Positions 8,169-17,004 of a stretch of 59,184 nt of DNA are shown piece after piece. The notes under the pieces are model-generated. The model saw only the letters and a list, made by a program, of their open reading frames with translations. It had not been told where the DNA came from and ran no database searches. The translations under genes and the position numbers were made by a program. The DNA is taken from assembly GCA_947444925.1 (NCBI GenBank), contig CANFBW010000016.1:1-59184 (forward strand), read 5' to 3'. The first letter of the stretch is position 1. Every line of letters begins with the position of its first letter. Origin of the DNA: Flavobacteriales bacterium. GTDB lineage: Bacteria; Bacteroidota; Bacteroidia; Flavobacteriales_C; GCA-002722245.

Positions 8169-9355
8169 TACTTTTTTCTATGCTGTTGCTTGCTGTGAAT
8201 GCTTTTTCTCAGCAAGGCATTAACACGCAAATAGTAGCAAAAAGATCTTACGGAATGTATCTCGCCAAGCAATGGCCTGAACTCATTGTTTACGGTGACT
8301 CTGTGTTGAAGCTGGGCTTTGATTACTACTACATTCGCATGCGTATGGGTATTGCTTATTTTGAATTAAAAAAATACCGCATTGCCGAAGAGCATTTTAA
8401 AAAGGCCATTGCCTTTAATGCTTCTGAAGATTTAGCCTTCGAGTATTTGTATTTTATTTACATCTATACCGATCGTTTTGAAGAAAGCAGAAAGTTGAGC
8501 ACAACATTTTCAAAGGCCTTGAAATTGAAACTGAAAACCGATTCATTGCCTGCTGTTGATTGTTTTACCGCAGAATTTGGAAAAAAAATAAGTAGCAGTG
8601 ACGCTCTGCCAAATGCCAACTATCTTCAATTGGGACTCAGTCATTATATTGCAAATAAGGTTTCGTTGTTTCATGCTTATACTTATTACGGGCAAGGAAA
8701 TGATGATTGGAAGGTGCATCAAAATCAATATTATTTGGGTATGAACCTTCCATTAAAAAGTAGATTTATGTTGTCGGGTTCTTTTCATTTTTTAGAACGA
8801 AACACCTCTTTATATTCTAGTGTTCCTGTGCAAATGAAGGGGCCTTTATTGCCAACGACGCAAGAACGTGCTTTCAACTATGTGGAATCGGTGTCGCTGA
8901 AGAAAAGTTTTAATTATTTCGATGTAAGCGCTGGGTCAACCGTTTTGTGGCTCGACAGTGTGTTTCAATTTCAACACAATGTGTCGACAACTTATTTTCC
9001 TTTCGCAAACAACAGATTGGGTATAGGTGCTGCGTATTACTTGCACAGCAGAGATAATTATGCGAGTGTATATTCAGCTTTTGTTCCATTTGTGTCATAC
9101 AAGCCTACACAGCGTCTAAGTTTGTTTGCCAGTTATTTGAACAACTCAGGTCAAAATATTGCCGAATGGAATGGTTTTGTGGTGAACAATTCTCCTGATC
9201 TTACCACTGGGAAATTTACGATTACTGGCGATTATCATCTGAGCAAGAAGATGGAGGTTTACGCCACCTATCAGTACGAAGACAAGCTTGTTGCAGAATC
9301 GAAAAGCACTTATAATTTCTCCTCTTTTTTTGCAGGCATCAAATACAAACCTTAA
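8141..9355 (+). CDS. Secreted TPR plus outer-membrane beta-barrel protein (YaiO-like)
   Basis: 404 aa. Signal peptide (HRLVLFSMLLLAVNAFSQ, cut near residue 24). Residues ~30-125 hold TPR-like helical pairs (IRMRMGIAYFELKKYRIAEE). From ~150 on, alternating amphipathic strands with many Tyr/Phe/Ser end in SSFFAGIKYKP, typical of an outer-membrane barrel. This arrangement resembles YaiO-family proteins. It starts inside the 3' end of the transporter-peptidase gene, so translation is probably coupled. A role as outer-membrane exit or anchor for the cluster is an inference. Confidence 0.75.
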   Translation: MHARYPHRLVLFSMLLLAVNAFSQQGINTQIVAKRSYGMYLAKQWPELIVYGDSVLKLGFDYYYIRMRMGIAYFELKKYRIAEEHFKKAIAFNASEDLAFEYLYFIYIYTDRFEESRKLSTTFSKALKLKLKTDSLPAVDCFTAEFGKKISSSDALPNANYLQLGLSHYIANKVSLFHAYTYYGQGNDDWKVHQNQYYLGMNLPLKSRFMLSGSFHFLERNTSLYSSVPVQMKGPLLPTTQERAFNYVESVSLKKSFNYFDVSAGSTVLWLDSVFQFQHNVSTTYFPFANNRLGIGAAYYLHSRDNYASVYSAFVPFVSYKPTQRLSLFASYLNNSGQNIAEWNGFVVNNSPDLTTGKFTITGDYHLSKKMEVYATYQYEDKLVAESKSTYNFSSFFAGIKYKP

Positions 9356-9376
9356 ACTAACTTAATACCTACGACT

Positions 9377-9994
9377 ATGAAAACTGTTTTTAAATTATTA
9401 TGTAGCGCAATGCTCTTGATGGGATCAACTTCTGCGCAGGCGCAAGACAACGCTTTAGAAGATGTGTTTACGCAAAGTTACTATTCTGAAAAACAAGGGA
9501 ATTACACACTGGCCATTTCAGCAATGAAGAAAGTGTACGATGCACAATCGTACGAAATAAATTTGCGTTTGGGATGGCTTTCATATTCTGCTGGCATGTA
9601 CAAAGAATCATTGAATTATTACCAAATTGCAGTGGACTTAATGCCTTATTCTATTGAGGCTAAAACGGGTTTGGTTTATCCTGCAGTCGCATTGGGCAAT
9701 ATGACGCAAGTGGTAGAGACGTACCGTAAAATTTTAGAAATTGATCCGCAAAACACCAATGCGAATTACCGCATGGGATACATTTATTACGATAAAAAAG
9801 ATTACCAAAGCGCCCACAATTATTTTGAAAAAGTAGTGAATTTGTATCCCTTCAGCTATGACGGATTACTCATGTTTGCTTGGACAAATTTTCAGATGGG
9901 AAAAACGCGCGAGGCAAAAGTATTGTTCAATAAGGTGCTTCTATTGTCACCATCAGACAAATCGGCTCTTGAGGGATTGTCGTTGATCAAATAA
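9377..9994 (+). CDS. Secreted tetratricopeptide-repeat protein
   Basis: 205 aa. Signal peptide MKTVFKLLCSAMLLMGSTSA followed by AQA|QD. About four to five TPR units fill the rest (for example YRMGYIYYDKKDYQSAHNYF). Periplasmic protein-protein adaptor by family. It follows the barrel gene by 21 bp and closes the same-strand cluster; the next gene is convergent. Confidence 0.8.
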   Translation: MKTVFKLLCSAMLLMGSTSAQAQDNALEDVFTQSYYSEKQGNYTLAISAMKKVYDAQSYEINLRLGWLSYSAGMYKESLNYYQIAVDLMPYSIEAKTGLVYPAVALGNMTQVVETYRKILEIDPQNTNANYRMGYIYYDKKDYQSAHNYFEKVVNLYPFSYDGLLMFAWTNFQMGKTREAKVLFNKVLLLSPSDKSALEGLSLIK

Positions 9995-10025
9995 TGCTGG
10001 ATCGCGCAGTGCTTCTGTTGCAAGA

Positions 10026-10565
10026 TTATTTAATGCTGAGTCTTCCCCAGCGTACTTCGTCTTTGAAGGTGAATTGTAGTTCGTCGTGAAAGGTGCCCAA
10101 AGCCCGCACAACTTCTTCGGCCCAATTGAGGTACTCAATTTTTGTTTTGTAATCCCAGTCGGGAATGTTTTCGCCGCAAATGTCGCGCACGTTGGCAATT
10201 TTGTCGGCAATGCGTATTAGTTTGGCTGGCGAAGAAAGATGGGGTGCATGATCGATTTGCTTTTGTTTGCTTTCGGCTTTTGACAATGATTTGTCATCGG
10301 TTACTTCTTGCACAATTGCGGCTATTGTTGGGCCAAATAAATTGATGATGTCGTCGATGGTGGCATCCGTATCTTCTACAACATCGTGCAGCAATGCGGC
10401 GGCAATAAGTTCGTCGCTTGGTTGGGTGATGAACTGTGTCAATATTGTTGTGACCTTTATAGGGTGGTTGATGTAAGGTACAGATTCATTGCCTTTTCTG
10501 CGTTGTGCTTTGTGTTGCTCGGCAGCGTAATTGAGGGCTTTGAACTGCAATTGTAAATTTGACAT
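10026..10565 (-). CDS. HD-domain small alarmone hydrolase (MESH1/SpoT hydrolase-like)
   Basis: 179 aa. Contains the SpoT-type HD layout: RRKGNESVPYINHPIKV, then LLHDVVEDTDAT (metal-binding HD and ED) and later KLIRIADKIANVRDI. There is no synthetase, TGS or ACT domain, so it matches stand-alone (p)ppGpp or NADPH phosphohydrolases of the MESH1 type. The substrate is inferred from family only. Convergent with the TPR gene (31-bp gap). Confidence 0.82.
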   Translation of the reverse strand: MSNLQLQFKALNYAAEQHKAQRRKGNESVPYINHPIKVTTILTQFITQPSDELIAAALLHDVVEDTDATIDDIINLFGPTIAAIVQEVTDDKSLSKAESKQKQIDHAPHLSSPAKLIRIADKIANVRDICGENIPDWDYKTKIEYLNWAEEVVRALGTFHDELQFTFKDEVRWGRLSIK

Positions 10566-10773
10566 TGCTTTTTTTTATTGAATTAACGAATAAATATTTT
10601 AATAAAAAAGTTTGTGGCTTCTGTCACAATGAAAAATGAGGCCAAGTCGGAGTTGTTTTGTATTTGTTGTTCGCTGGAAAGTTTTGTTTTTGCTGTGGTT
10701 TGTAAAATTTGATTGTGGCTGCAGAGCCTACAGTTATTCAATTTTTGTAAGAAATGTGCTTTTGGGTTTTTTT

Positions 10774-10797
10774 AAAACCTGCCTTTTGACAGGTTTT
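10774..10797 (+). other. 8-bp-stem hairpin in the gap upstream of narK
   Basis: AAAACCTG (10774-10781) pairs with CAGGTTTT (10790-10797) around an 8-base loop; the sequence attgtctttttt follows. It lies in the 355-bp gap between two divergently oriented genes, upstream of the narK promoter. It could end a short transcript before narK or be an AT-rich chance structure. I see no gene in the rest of the gap. Confidence 0.45.
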
Positions 10798-10860
10798 ATT
10801 GTCTTTTTTGATAGCTGAGATACTGTAAATATGCAGTTTGAAAATTGTAATCTGTCATTC

Positions 10861-10888
10861 TTGGCCTTGTATTCTTACAATACATTTG
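10861..10888 (+). promoter_or_regulatory. Bacteroidota-type promoter of narK
   Basis: TACATTTG at 10881-10888 matches the -7 box TAnnTTTG; TTG at 10861-10863 is a weaker -33 match, 17 bp away. Transcription would start near 10895, inside the longest possible reading frame, supporting the downstream ATG at 10921. Confidence 0.6.
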
Positions 10889-10920
10889 TGGCATCAATAA
10901 TATTTAAAAGTAGAAAGCCC

Positions 10921-12216
10921 ATGAAAAGTAATCTTAGCATCGAGAAACCCCTTGAAAAATTAAATGTGCTCCGTTTTAGTGGAGTACAAATGCGCACCTT
11001 TCACATTACGTGGTTAACCTTTTTCGCTTGCTTTTTTGCATGGTTTGGGTTGGCTCCCTTGATGCCAACGATTCGTGTTGAGCTTGGTTTAAGTAAAGCA
11101 CAAGTAGGGAACACGATTATCGCAGCGGTATCGGCTACAATTGTTGCGCGCTTGCTGATAGGACGACTCTGCGATACATGGGGACCTCGGAAAGCATATA
11201 CTACTTTACTTGTTATGGGATCTATACCAGTAATGTGTGTAGGCTTGGCGGACTCGTATTTGTCTTTTTTGCTTTTTCGTTTGGGCATTGGTGTCATAGG
11301 TGCTTCATTCGTCATTACGCAATTTCACACTTCGATGATGTTTGCTCCAAAAATAAAAGGCACAGCCAATGCGGTAGCTGGTGGATGGGGAAATTTAGGT
11401 GGAGGTATCACCAACATGTTGATGCCTGTTTTGTTTGCGTCCATCGTAGGCATGGGTTATACCAGTGGTGAGGCTTGGCGTTATGCGATGGTGTTTCCAG
11501 GCTTGTTGATGTTGATTATGGCATTTGTGTATTTTAAATTCACAAAAGATACGCCGAGTGGAAATTACGATGAAATTGATAGAGTGAAAACGCAAAATAA
11601 AAAGACAGATTGGACAGTGTTGCAAGATTGGAGAGTGTGGGCGCTTTCACTGTCGTATGCAGTTTGTTTTGGAATGGAAATTACTTTTGATGGTGTTGCT
11701 GCGTTACATTTCGTTGATAATTTTGGTCTTGACCAAGGTAGTGCTGGTATGTGGGCCGGTGCCTTTGGAGCGATGAATATTTTTGCACGCGCTATGGGTG
11801 GTATTTTCGCTGATAAAATTGGTGCTAAGTGGGGAATGAAAGGCAAGGGCTGGTTGTTGGCAATTGTGATTGTTTTAGAAGGTATTGGCTTGATGTTTTT
11901 CGCAATGTCGGGCAATTTAACAATGGCAATTATTAGTATGTTTTCGTTTGCATTATTTTTGAAAATGGCCAATGGCGCAACTTATTCTATTGTTCCTTTT
12001 GTTGATGAAAAAAATGTAGGCATGGTGAGTGGCATTGTTGGTGCTGGTGGAAATGTTGGCGGTATGTTGTTTGGATTTTTATTTAAGTCGGAGTCAATTA
12101 CCTACGTCGAGGCTTTTCAATACATAGGAATCATCGCGGTGATTGTTGGCTTGATTGTTTCTGTGACGAAGTTTAAAAAAACAGAAGACATAGCAGAAAA
12201 AGTGGTGTTAACGTAA
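10921..12216 (+). CDS. narK: NarK/NasA-type nitrate/nitrite transporter (MFS)
   Basis: 431 aa MFS transporter with about 12 predicted membrane helices. Family hallmarks are the first-helix region FFAWFGLAPLMPTIRVELGL, the loop RLLIGRLCDTWGPRKAYT and the nitrate-signature-like glycine stretches AVAGGWGNLGGGITN and GIVGAGGNVGGMLFGFL. Moves nitrate in and/or nitrite out across the inner membrane. No nitrate reductase gene is visible nearby. The frame is open 30 codons further upstream, but the promoter match lies inside that stretch, so I use ATG 10921. A strong terminator lies downstream. Confidence 0.9.
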   Translation: MKSNLSIEKPLEKLNVLRFSGVQMRTFHITWLTFFACFFAWFGLAPLMPTIRVELGLSKAQVGNTIIAAVSATIVARLLIGRLCDTWGPRKAYTTLLVMGSIPVMCVGLADSYLSFLLFRLGIGVIGASFVITQFHTSMMFAPKIKGTANAVAGGWGNLGGGITNMLMPVLFASIVGMGYTSGEAWRYAMVFPGLLMLIMAFVYFKFTKDTPSGNYDEIDRVKTQNKKTDWTVLQDWRVWALSLSYAVCFGMEITFDGVAALHFVDNFGLDQGSAGMWAGAFGAMNIFARAMGGIFADKIGAKWGMKGKGWLLAIVIVLEGIGLMFFAMSGNLTMAIISMFSFALFLKMANGATYSIVPFVDEKNVGMVSGIVGAGGNVGGMLFGFLFKSESITYVEAFQYIGIIAVIVGLIVSVTKFKKTEDIAEKVVLT

Positions 12217-12316
12217 AGAAAAGAAAGCGTAGTGCTTGCTACATCTGTTAATTTATTGGGGAAGTTGAATGTTTGATTTGTCCTTTATGGTGTGAAATAG
12301 GGTTTGAATTATTGAC

Positions 12317-12356
12317 AAAAAAGGCGCTGAAATTAATTATTTCAGCGCCTTTTTTT
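12317..12356. terminator. Bidirectional intrinsic terminator between narK and the GH9 cellulase
   Basis: GGCGCTGAAAT (12323-12333) pairs perfectly with 12339-12349 around TAATT. It is flanked by A6 on the left and T7 on the right, so it can stop transcription from both convergent genes. Confidence 0.9.
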
Positions 12357-12445
12357 ATTTAAGTAATTGTATTAAAAGGATTGTTTTCAGTAGTGTTTCA
12401 TGGTTTGAAAACAGGGCGCTTTATGATGGATGCAATTGGAAGTAA

Positions 12446-15400
12446 TCATAATTTAGTAATTCTAATGTGTTTAATTTTTTTAGTGGTTTTGGCCGATACA
12501 ATATACATTCCAGCATTGTAAATAGCATTGGTGTTTATTTCAATTTTATTGCCGCCATCTGCGTTTGTTTCATATTCATTTGCGTACAATATTTTTCCAT
12601 GCATGTCGCTAATTTCTATTGAAACATTTTCTTGCGATTCATATCCCGATAGCTCCAGTTCAAGTAAATTGTTTGACAACGGATTTGGATATACAGCGAT
12701 TTCGTGTTTGTCGTTTTCACTGTTTTCCTCATCCTCAACTGCTGTTGAAATGTCACTGGTGAATTTCATCCAATTGATATCCCATCCATTCGCAAGCACC
12801 AAAAGTTTTAGCTTTTGTATACCAGCAGAAAGGCTGAGGTTGTTTGATGTCGTTGTCCAATTTGACCAGCTATTCGTGTTTGGCAGTGCAGTGGTGCAAA
12901 GTACATTGTTGCCTGCTAAGATTTGCAATTGTCCACTAGACGAAGTGGAAGCAATGCGGAATTCAACTTTGTAAGTGCCGCTTGAAAGCACATTTACGTA
13001 ATATTCCATGTAGTCGTTGGGATCGATCCAACCACAGGTTAATCCACCGCTAACATCATTTGTTGGAGCTGTTTTTATACCGTACATGCTGTTCCAGTTT
13101 TCGGTTTGAATGATACCTGGTATTGGCAGTGCTTCTGGCGAAAGGTAAACAGTGCTTGAAGTGGTTTGACTGTTTAAATTGTCTGTTACTACCGCTGTGA
13201 TGGAATAAAATCCTTTGGCGGAAGTTATCGTGTAATTGTAGGGTGCATTGTACACAGTGCCCAATAAGGTGCTTCCATTGTAAAAACTAACGCTGCTAAT
13301 TGTGTCGCCGGTATCAGTGGCTGTGGCTTTCAGTATAACTGAACTTCCCGGAAAGTAGGTTGAATTGTTTGCAGGAGAGGTGATTTTCACGTTCACATTA
13401 TTTGCAGTAAATGGCACTACTGTACTTGTTGTTTTACAAGCGGAATTATCACTCGCGACTGCAGTAATGGAATAATTGGCTGTAGGTATTGCATTGAAGG
13501 TGTAGTTGAAAGGCGCATCAATTGTGGAGCCCAATAGTGTTGTTCCATTGTAAAAACTAACGTTGGTGATTTTTCCGTCGATGTCAGATGCATCGGTGGT
13601 GATGGTAAATTTAGTTCCTGATTTTACAATTGCATGGACGGTTGGTGATGTGATATGAATGCTTGGACAGATATTGGGTTTCACGTAGTTTGGATCTTTA
13701 GAAACATCATACAAAAATCCCCACATACAGGTATTCCATACGTTTGTTTCCCAGGTGGTAAATTCGTTAACGGATATCAGCGACCAGCCGTCTGACCAAC
13801 GGCGCTGACCTGGCATTTGACCTGCTTGCTTGTCCCACGTCGGATACACTTTGTCGCTCACAACGGCTTGGTAATCAATTTTGCTGCGGCTTTCCATTGG
13901 TCCGTAGGTTACAATGCCTGGCACTTTTCCGTACTTTGTCCACCAAGAATCCAGATGACATGTGCTCTGGGGTTGGTCTTTTCCCAACCCAGTAGTAAAT
14001 GATTTTCCCAATGGATTTAATCCTAGCGCATAGTTCGCGAAATTGCTGGCTAGGTTGTAGTATTTTTGGCGATCAACGGATGATACCGACAATTTGTACA
14101 TGTAACAAGGTGCTTCGGCGTACAGGCCTTGTGCCGACAATGCTCCCCACCCAATAAATTTTGTTGCCCCTTGTGCATAGGGATAAATTGCTGGGTTCCA
14201 AGCCATGTATCCACCCTCATCGGCTGATGTTTTTAGTGTAGCAATTAGGTTGGATTTTAGCGTTGCATCGGTATTGAATTTCGTGAACAGATAACTTGCG
14301 AAATGAGAAGCTTTGATTTTTGCCGCCGGGTTGCCCCCATAGTATTGGTCGGGCCAGTTTCCGCCATTTACAATGAGTTCGTTGGCGAGCTGAATGTATT
14401 GTAAATGATACTTGTTTTGTGCGTCAATTTGTGCATTTCCACTCGCGCTTGCCAAATACAATTGCAGTGCCGCATACATCAGATAAGATTTAGGACTATT
14501 GTATCCTTTATTTTTGCAATAGTTCCATGCTAAAACTGCTCTGTTCAACAATGCGGCCGCATGCACTGGGTCGTAAGGTTTTACCAATCGGGATGCTTGC
14601 GCAAAAATTCCTGCTGCTTGCAAGGTAACATAATCGGCAACTTCATAAGTGCCATAGCTTCCTCGTTTGTCGTCGAAGTCCGCTCTGTCAATGCCATAGC
14701 CGGCATCACTACCGTTGTCGGTGCCTTGCATCACTCCGCCGTATTCTGATGGATCATTGGTATTGCTGGAGTCGAGTTGTAAATTTTCCCACAGAAGAGT
14801 GGCCCACAAGGCCTCATCTAAAAAATCAGGAAGGCCATTTCCCGATTCGGGAATGTTGTATTGAGCATCCACAAAATGTTCGGGGAAAGCGTCGTAAAAA
14901 TTAAGCAATAGTATTGGTATGATGGTGTGCATTGGTCGGCGGTCATAATCACCTGCGTCGTGATAACCTCCAATAACTTTGTGCGTTGACGCGTTTGCAG
15001 GAACATCCACCCAATCTGCGTCCCATATATTTTTTACAAAAGCAACTTCCTCGTGGCAAACGCCACGTGTGTAATGCGTGAAAGGCTCTTCAAGAGCGAT
15101 GCCGCAGCGTTGATGGTACATTCCTCGACTGTGTACTTTTGCAATTTCCTGAAGGTATTTATTGCCCACGCCAAAAGAGTAGGAACGACCAATGCCGCTG
15201 ATAGAGATGTAATAGGGGCCACCTTCGGGCAAGGCAGATAGATCAATTCGGTAAACAAATTCGCCTGAACTGGAGCCGGAGAGAGCAGTGTCTTTTCCCC
15301 AATAGCTAAGTGTACCAGTTAGCACATTAGTGTTTGTTGCTGAATCAACAATGGCGAAGGCAGGTAATGTCGCCAGTTGTTTTGATCCCAGGTTTCCTAG

Positions 15401-15856
15401 AAAAATACCAAAGTTGGCATATTTGTCTGTTGAAAGCGGTGCATATCCAACTTGATTTACTTTTATCGATTCGCAAAAGGTGATCTTGTCATTGAATTTG
15501 TAATTGATGTTGCCATAGGGCGAAGTGATAGCATAGGTGCTGTCGTTCATTAGGTTTTTAGGCAATACGAGATAAATGTGGTGGTGGGTGGTGATGGGAT
15601 AGTAGTTCATCCAGTTCGCTAAAACCTTTACTTCTTCTTCGTCGCGCACATAAGAGTATCGTCCGATTTCGTTAGGTGCTGCGCCGTTTATTTTCCAACC
15701 AGAAAGGTTGGGGATTAATTTTTCTTCTCCCGGAGGAGCTTCAAGCACAACAACCAAAACATTGTTGCTTGCCGTTTTTACTTCAAATATGTTTGCTGCG
15801 TAAACGCAAAAATTACTGAGTGTCGAGAGACAAATGATTAGGATTTTTTTATTCAT
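12446..15856 (-). CDS. Secreted multidomain GH9 cellulase with CBM6-like module and T9SS sorting domain
   Basis: 1136 aa. Order of parts: signal peptide (ICLSTLSNFCVYA); an N-terminal extension; a cellulase N-terminal Ig-like domain (~125-225, starting KVNQVGYAPLSTDKY); the GH9 (alpha/alpha)6 domain (~230-725) with base Asp in GGYHDAGDYDRRP near 300 and acid Glu in SVNEFTTWE near 698; two bacterial Ig repeats (VSFYNGTTLLGST and VSFYNGSTLLGTV); a CBM6-like module (~910-1030, IPGIIQTENWNSMYG); and a T9SS type A sorting domain (VYPNPLSNN, ending IKHIRITKL). Predicted to be exported by the T9SS, attached or released at the surface, and to cut beta-1,4-glucan. No PUL partners (SusCD) are adjacent. 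Confidence 0.93.
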   Translation of the reverse strand: MNKKILIICLSTLSNFCVYAANIFEVKTASNNVLVVVLEAPPGEEKLIPNLSGWKINGAAPNEIGRYSYVRDEEEVKVLANWMNYYPITTHHHIYLVLPKNLMNDSTYAITSPYGNINYKFNDKITFCESIKVNQVGYAPLSTDKYANFGIFLGNLGSKQLATLPAFAIVDSATNTNVLTGTLSYWGKDTALSGSSSGEFVYRIDLSALPEGGPYYISISGIGRSYSFGVGNKYLQEIAKVHSRGMYHQRCGIALEEPFTHYTRGVCHEEVAFVKNIWDADWVDVPANASTHKVIGGYHDAGDYDRRPMHTIIPILLLNFYDAFPEHFVDAQYNIPESGNGLPDFLDEALWATLLWENLQLDSSNTNDPSEYGGVMQGTDNGSDAGYGIDRADFDDKRGSYGTYEVADYVTLQAAGIFAQASRLVKPYDPVHAAALLNRAVLAWNYCKNKGYNSPKSYLMYAALQLYLASASGNAQIDAQNKYHLQYIQLANELIVNGGNWPDQYYGGNPAAKIKASHFASYLFTKFNTDATLKSNLIATLKTSADEGGYMAWNPAIYPYAQGATKFIGWGALSAQGLYAEAPCYMYKLSVSSVDRQKYYNLASNFANYALGLNPLGKSFTTGLGKDQPQSTCHLDSWWTKYGKVPGIVTYGPMESRSKIDYQAVVSDKVYPTWDKQAGQMPGQRRWSDGWSLISVNEFTTWETNVWNTCMWGFLYDVSKDPNYVKPNICPSIHITSPTVHAIVKSGTKFTITTDASDIDGKITNVSFYNGTTLLGSTIDAPFNYTFNAIPTANYSITAVASDNSACKTTSTVVPFTANNVNVKITSPANNSTYFPGSSVILKATATDTGDTISSVSFYNGSTLLGTVYNAPYNYTITSAKGFYSITAVVTDNLNSQTTSSTVYLSPEALPIPGIIQTENWNSMYGIKTAPTNDVSGGLTCGWIDPNDYMEYYVNVLSSGTYKVEFRIASTSSSGQLQILAGNNVLCTTALPNTNSWSNWTTTSNNLSLSAGIQKLKLLVLANGWDINWMKFTSDISTAVEDEENSENDKHEIAVYPNPLSNNLLELELSGYESQENVSIEISDMHGKILYANEYETNADGGNKIEINTNAIYNAGMYIVSAKTTKKIKHIRITKL

Positions 15857-16245
15857 AATCGTCAGTTTACTTGGTGAATTTGAAAAGTTGAAAAACTTAA
15901 ATGAGGTTCATTTAGCGGCATGTTGCACATTCTGCATCAGCCTAAAAAATCAATTAAATCGGCTAATGCAAGCGTCGGAGGTAATTTACTGTTTTGCTAT
16001 TGATGCAGCGCAGTAAATTGACAGATGCTTGAAGTGAATTGATATGCGCTCGATAATGGCTCTTTTTTGTTTTGTGCTGTAGTTCGTGTTACCTTTTGAA
16101 AATGCATTTGGCACTGTTTGTCTCGCTGCATTGATGACGCAATAGCAATTGTTGGTTTTTGGATTGATTATTCGATTTGCACAGCTAAGCGTTAGCCTAA
16201 GCAGAAAAGCATTTATAGCAGGCAGCACCATAGGGATTTGCCGAA
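15857..16245. other. Intergenic region with one inverted repeat, no gene seen
   Basis: No convincing coding sequence. AATTTACTG (15983-15991) and CAGTAAATT (16011-16019) form a perfect 9-bp inverted repeat 19 bp apart. No promoter of the TAnnTTTG type is visible for the cellulase. Confidence 0.5.
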
Positions 16246-16282
16246 AATAAAAAACCTCTCGAATCATTGATTCGAGAGGTTT
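16246..16282 (-). terminator. Terminator downstream of tRNA-Lys
   Basis: AAACCTCTCGAATCA and TGATTCGAGAGGTTT form a long perfect stem (16252-16282). Read on the minus strand it is followed by a T-rich run, so it ends the tRNA transcript 25 bp after the tRNA 3' end. Confidence 0.85.
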
Positions 16283-16306
16283 CGTGCGTTAACGTGGTAT
16301 GTTTTG

Positions 16307-16379
16307 TGATCCCGCTGGGATTTGAACCCAGGACCCCTTCATTAAAAGTGAAATGCTCTACCAGCTGAGCTACGGAATC
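16307..16379 (-). tRNA. tRNA-Lys(TTT)
   Basis: The minus strand folds as a complete cloverleaf: acceptor GATTCCG/CGGGATC, D-stem GCTC/GAGC, anticodon loop CTTTTAA with anticodon TTT, T-arm CTGGG TTCAAAT CCCAG, discriminator A. CCA is not encoded. Confidence 0.95.
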
Positions 16380-16439
16380 ATTATTTTAACGCGAGGGCAA
16401 ATATATACGCATTATTCGTAAAATAAAAAGTTTTAGCGC

Positions 16440-16447
16440 TATTTTTG
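16440..16447 (+). promoter_or_regulatory. -7 promoter box of aroK
   Basis: TATTTTTG matches TAnnTTTG and lies 29 bp before the aroK ATG. No clear TTTG is present 19 bp upstream. Confidence 0.5.
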
Positions 16448-16476
16448 CCTAAGTGCTGTTTTTCAGGTAAATAAAA

Positions 16477-16995
16477 ATGAAAAGAATTTTTTTAATTGGC
16501 TTTATGGGGTCGGGAAAGTCGACCTTGGGTAAAAAGTTAGCTTCTAAACTGGGCTACTCTTTTATTGATATGGACGCTTTTATAGAGCAACAGGAAGGCT
16601 TGTCTATTGCCGAAATTTTCGCTAGCAGCGGCGAAGATCACTTTCGTGTGTTAGAGCGCAAGGCCCTGCTTTCCCTTTTAAATATGGAGAATGTAGTGGT
16701 GGCTACCGGTGGTGGCACCCCTTGTTTTTTTGACAATATGGAAATGATCAATCAGGAAGCCTATTCAATATACTTGAAAGTCGATATTGAAAAGTTGATT
16801 GGTCGGCTAAAAATTGCTGCCGACAAACGACCGCTTGTGGCTGCTCTCAATGCGGGTGAATTGGATAAAGATGTGCGTGCACGGCTTGCAGTGCGCGAAC
16901 CGTTTTACAGTAAAGCCAAATTGGTGTTTTCCTCACATGGATCGCCTCACTTGGATGCCGAAATAATTAAAGACCTTATTTTACAATCGAAATAG
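16477..16995 (+). CDS. aroK: Shikimate kinase
   Basis: 172 aa, the usual AroK length. Phosphorylates shikimate with ATP in the chorismate pathway. Walker A in IGFMGSGKSTLGKKL, shikimate-binding DMDAFIE and ATGGGTP, and the LID region KRPLVAAL with arginines are all present. It heads a run with the K+ channel and PyrR-like genes, 9-bp gaps apart. A second shikimate-pathway gene, aroQ, lies about 4.4 kb downstream. Confidence 0.95.
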   Translation: MKRIFLIGFMGSGKSTLGKKLASKLGYSFIDMDAFIEQQEGLSIAEIFASSGEDHFRVLERKALLSLLNMENVVVATGGGTPCFFDNMEMINQEAYSIYLKVDIEKLIGRLKIAADKRPLVAALNAGELDKDVRARLAVREPFYSKAKLVFSSHGSPHLDAEIIKDLILQSK

Positions 16996-17004
16996 AACCT
17001 TGTC

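Noticed and set aside
10636-10818. 60-codon open frame between the HD protein and narK
   Set aside because: Odd composition (Cys, Trp, Phe-rich), no start context or family likeness, and it contains the hairpin at 10774-10797.
12528-15241. Several plus-strand open frames inside the cellulase gene
   Set aside because: All are antisense to a well-supported GH9 protein with complete domains.
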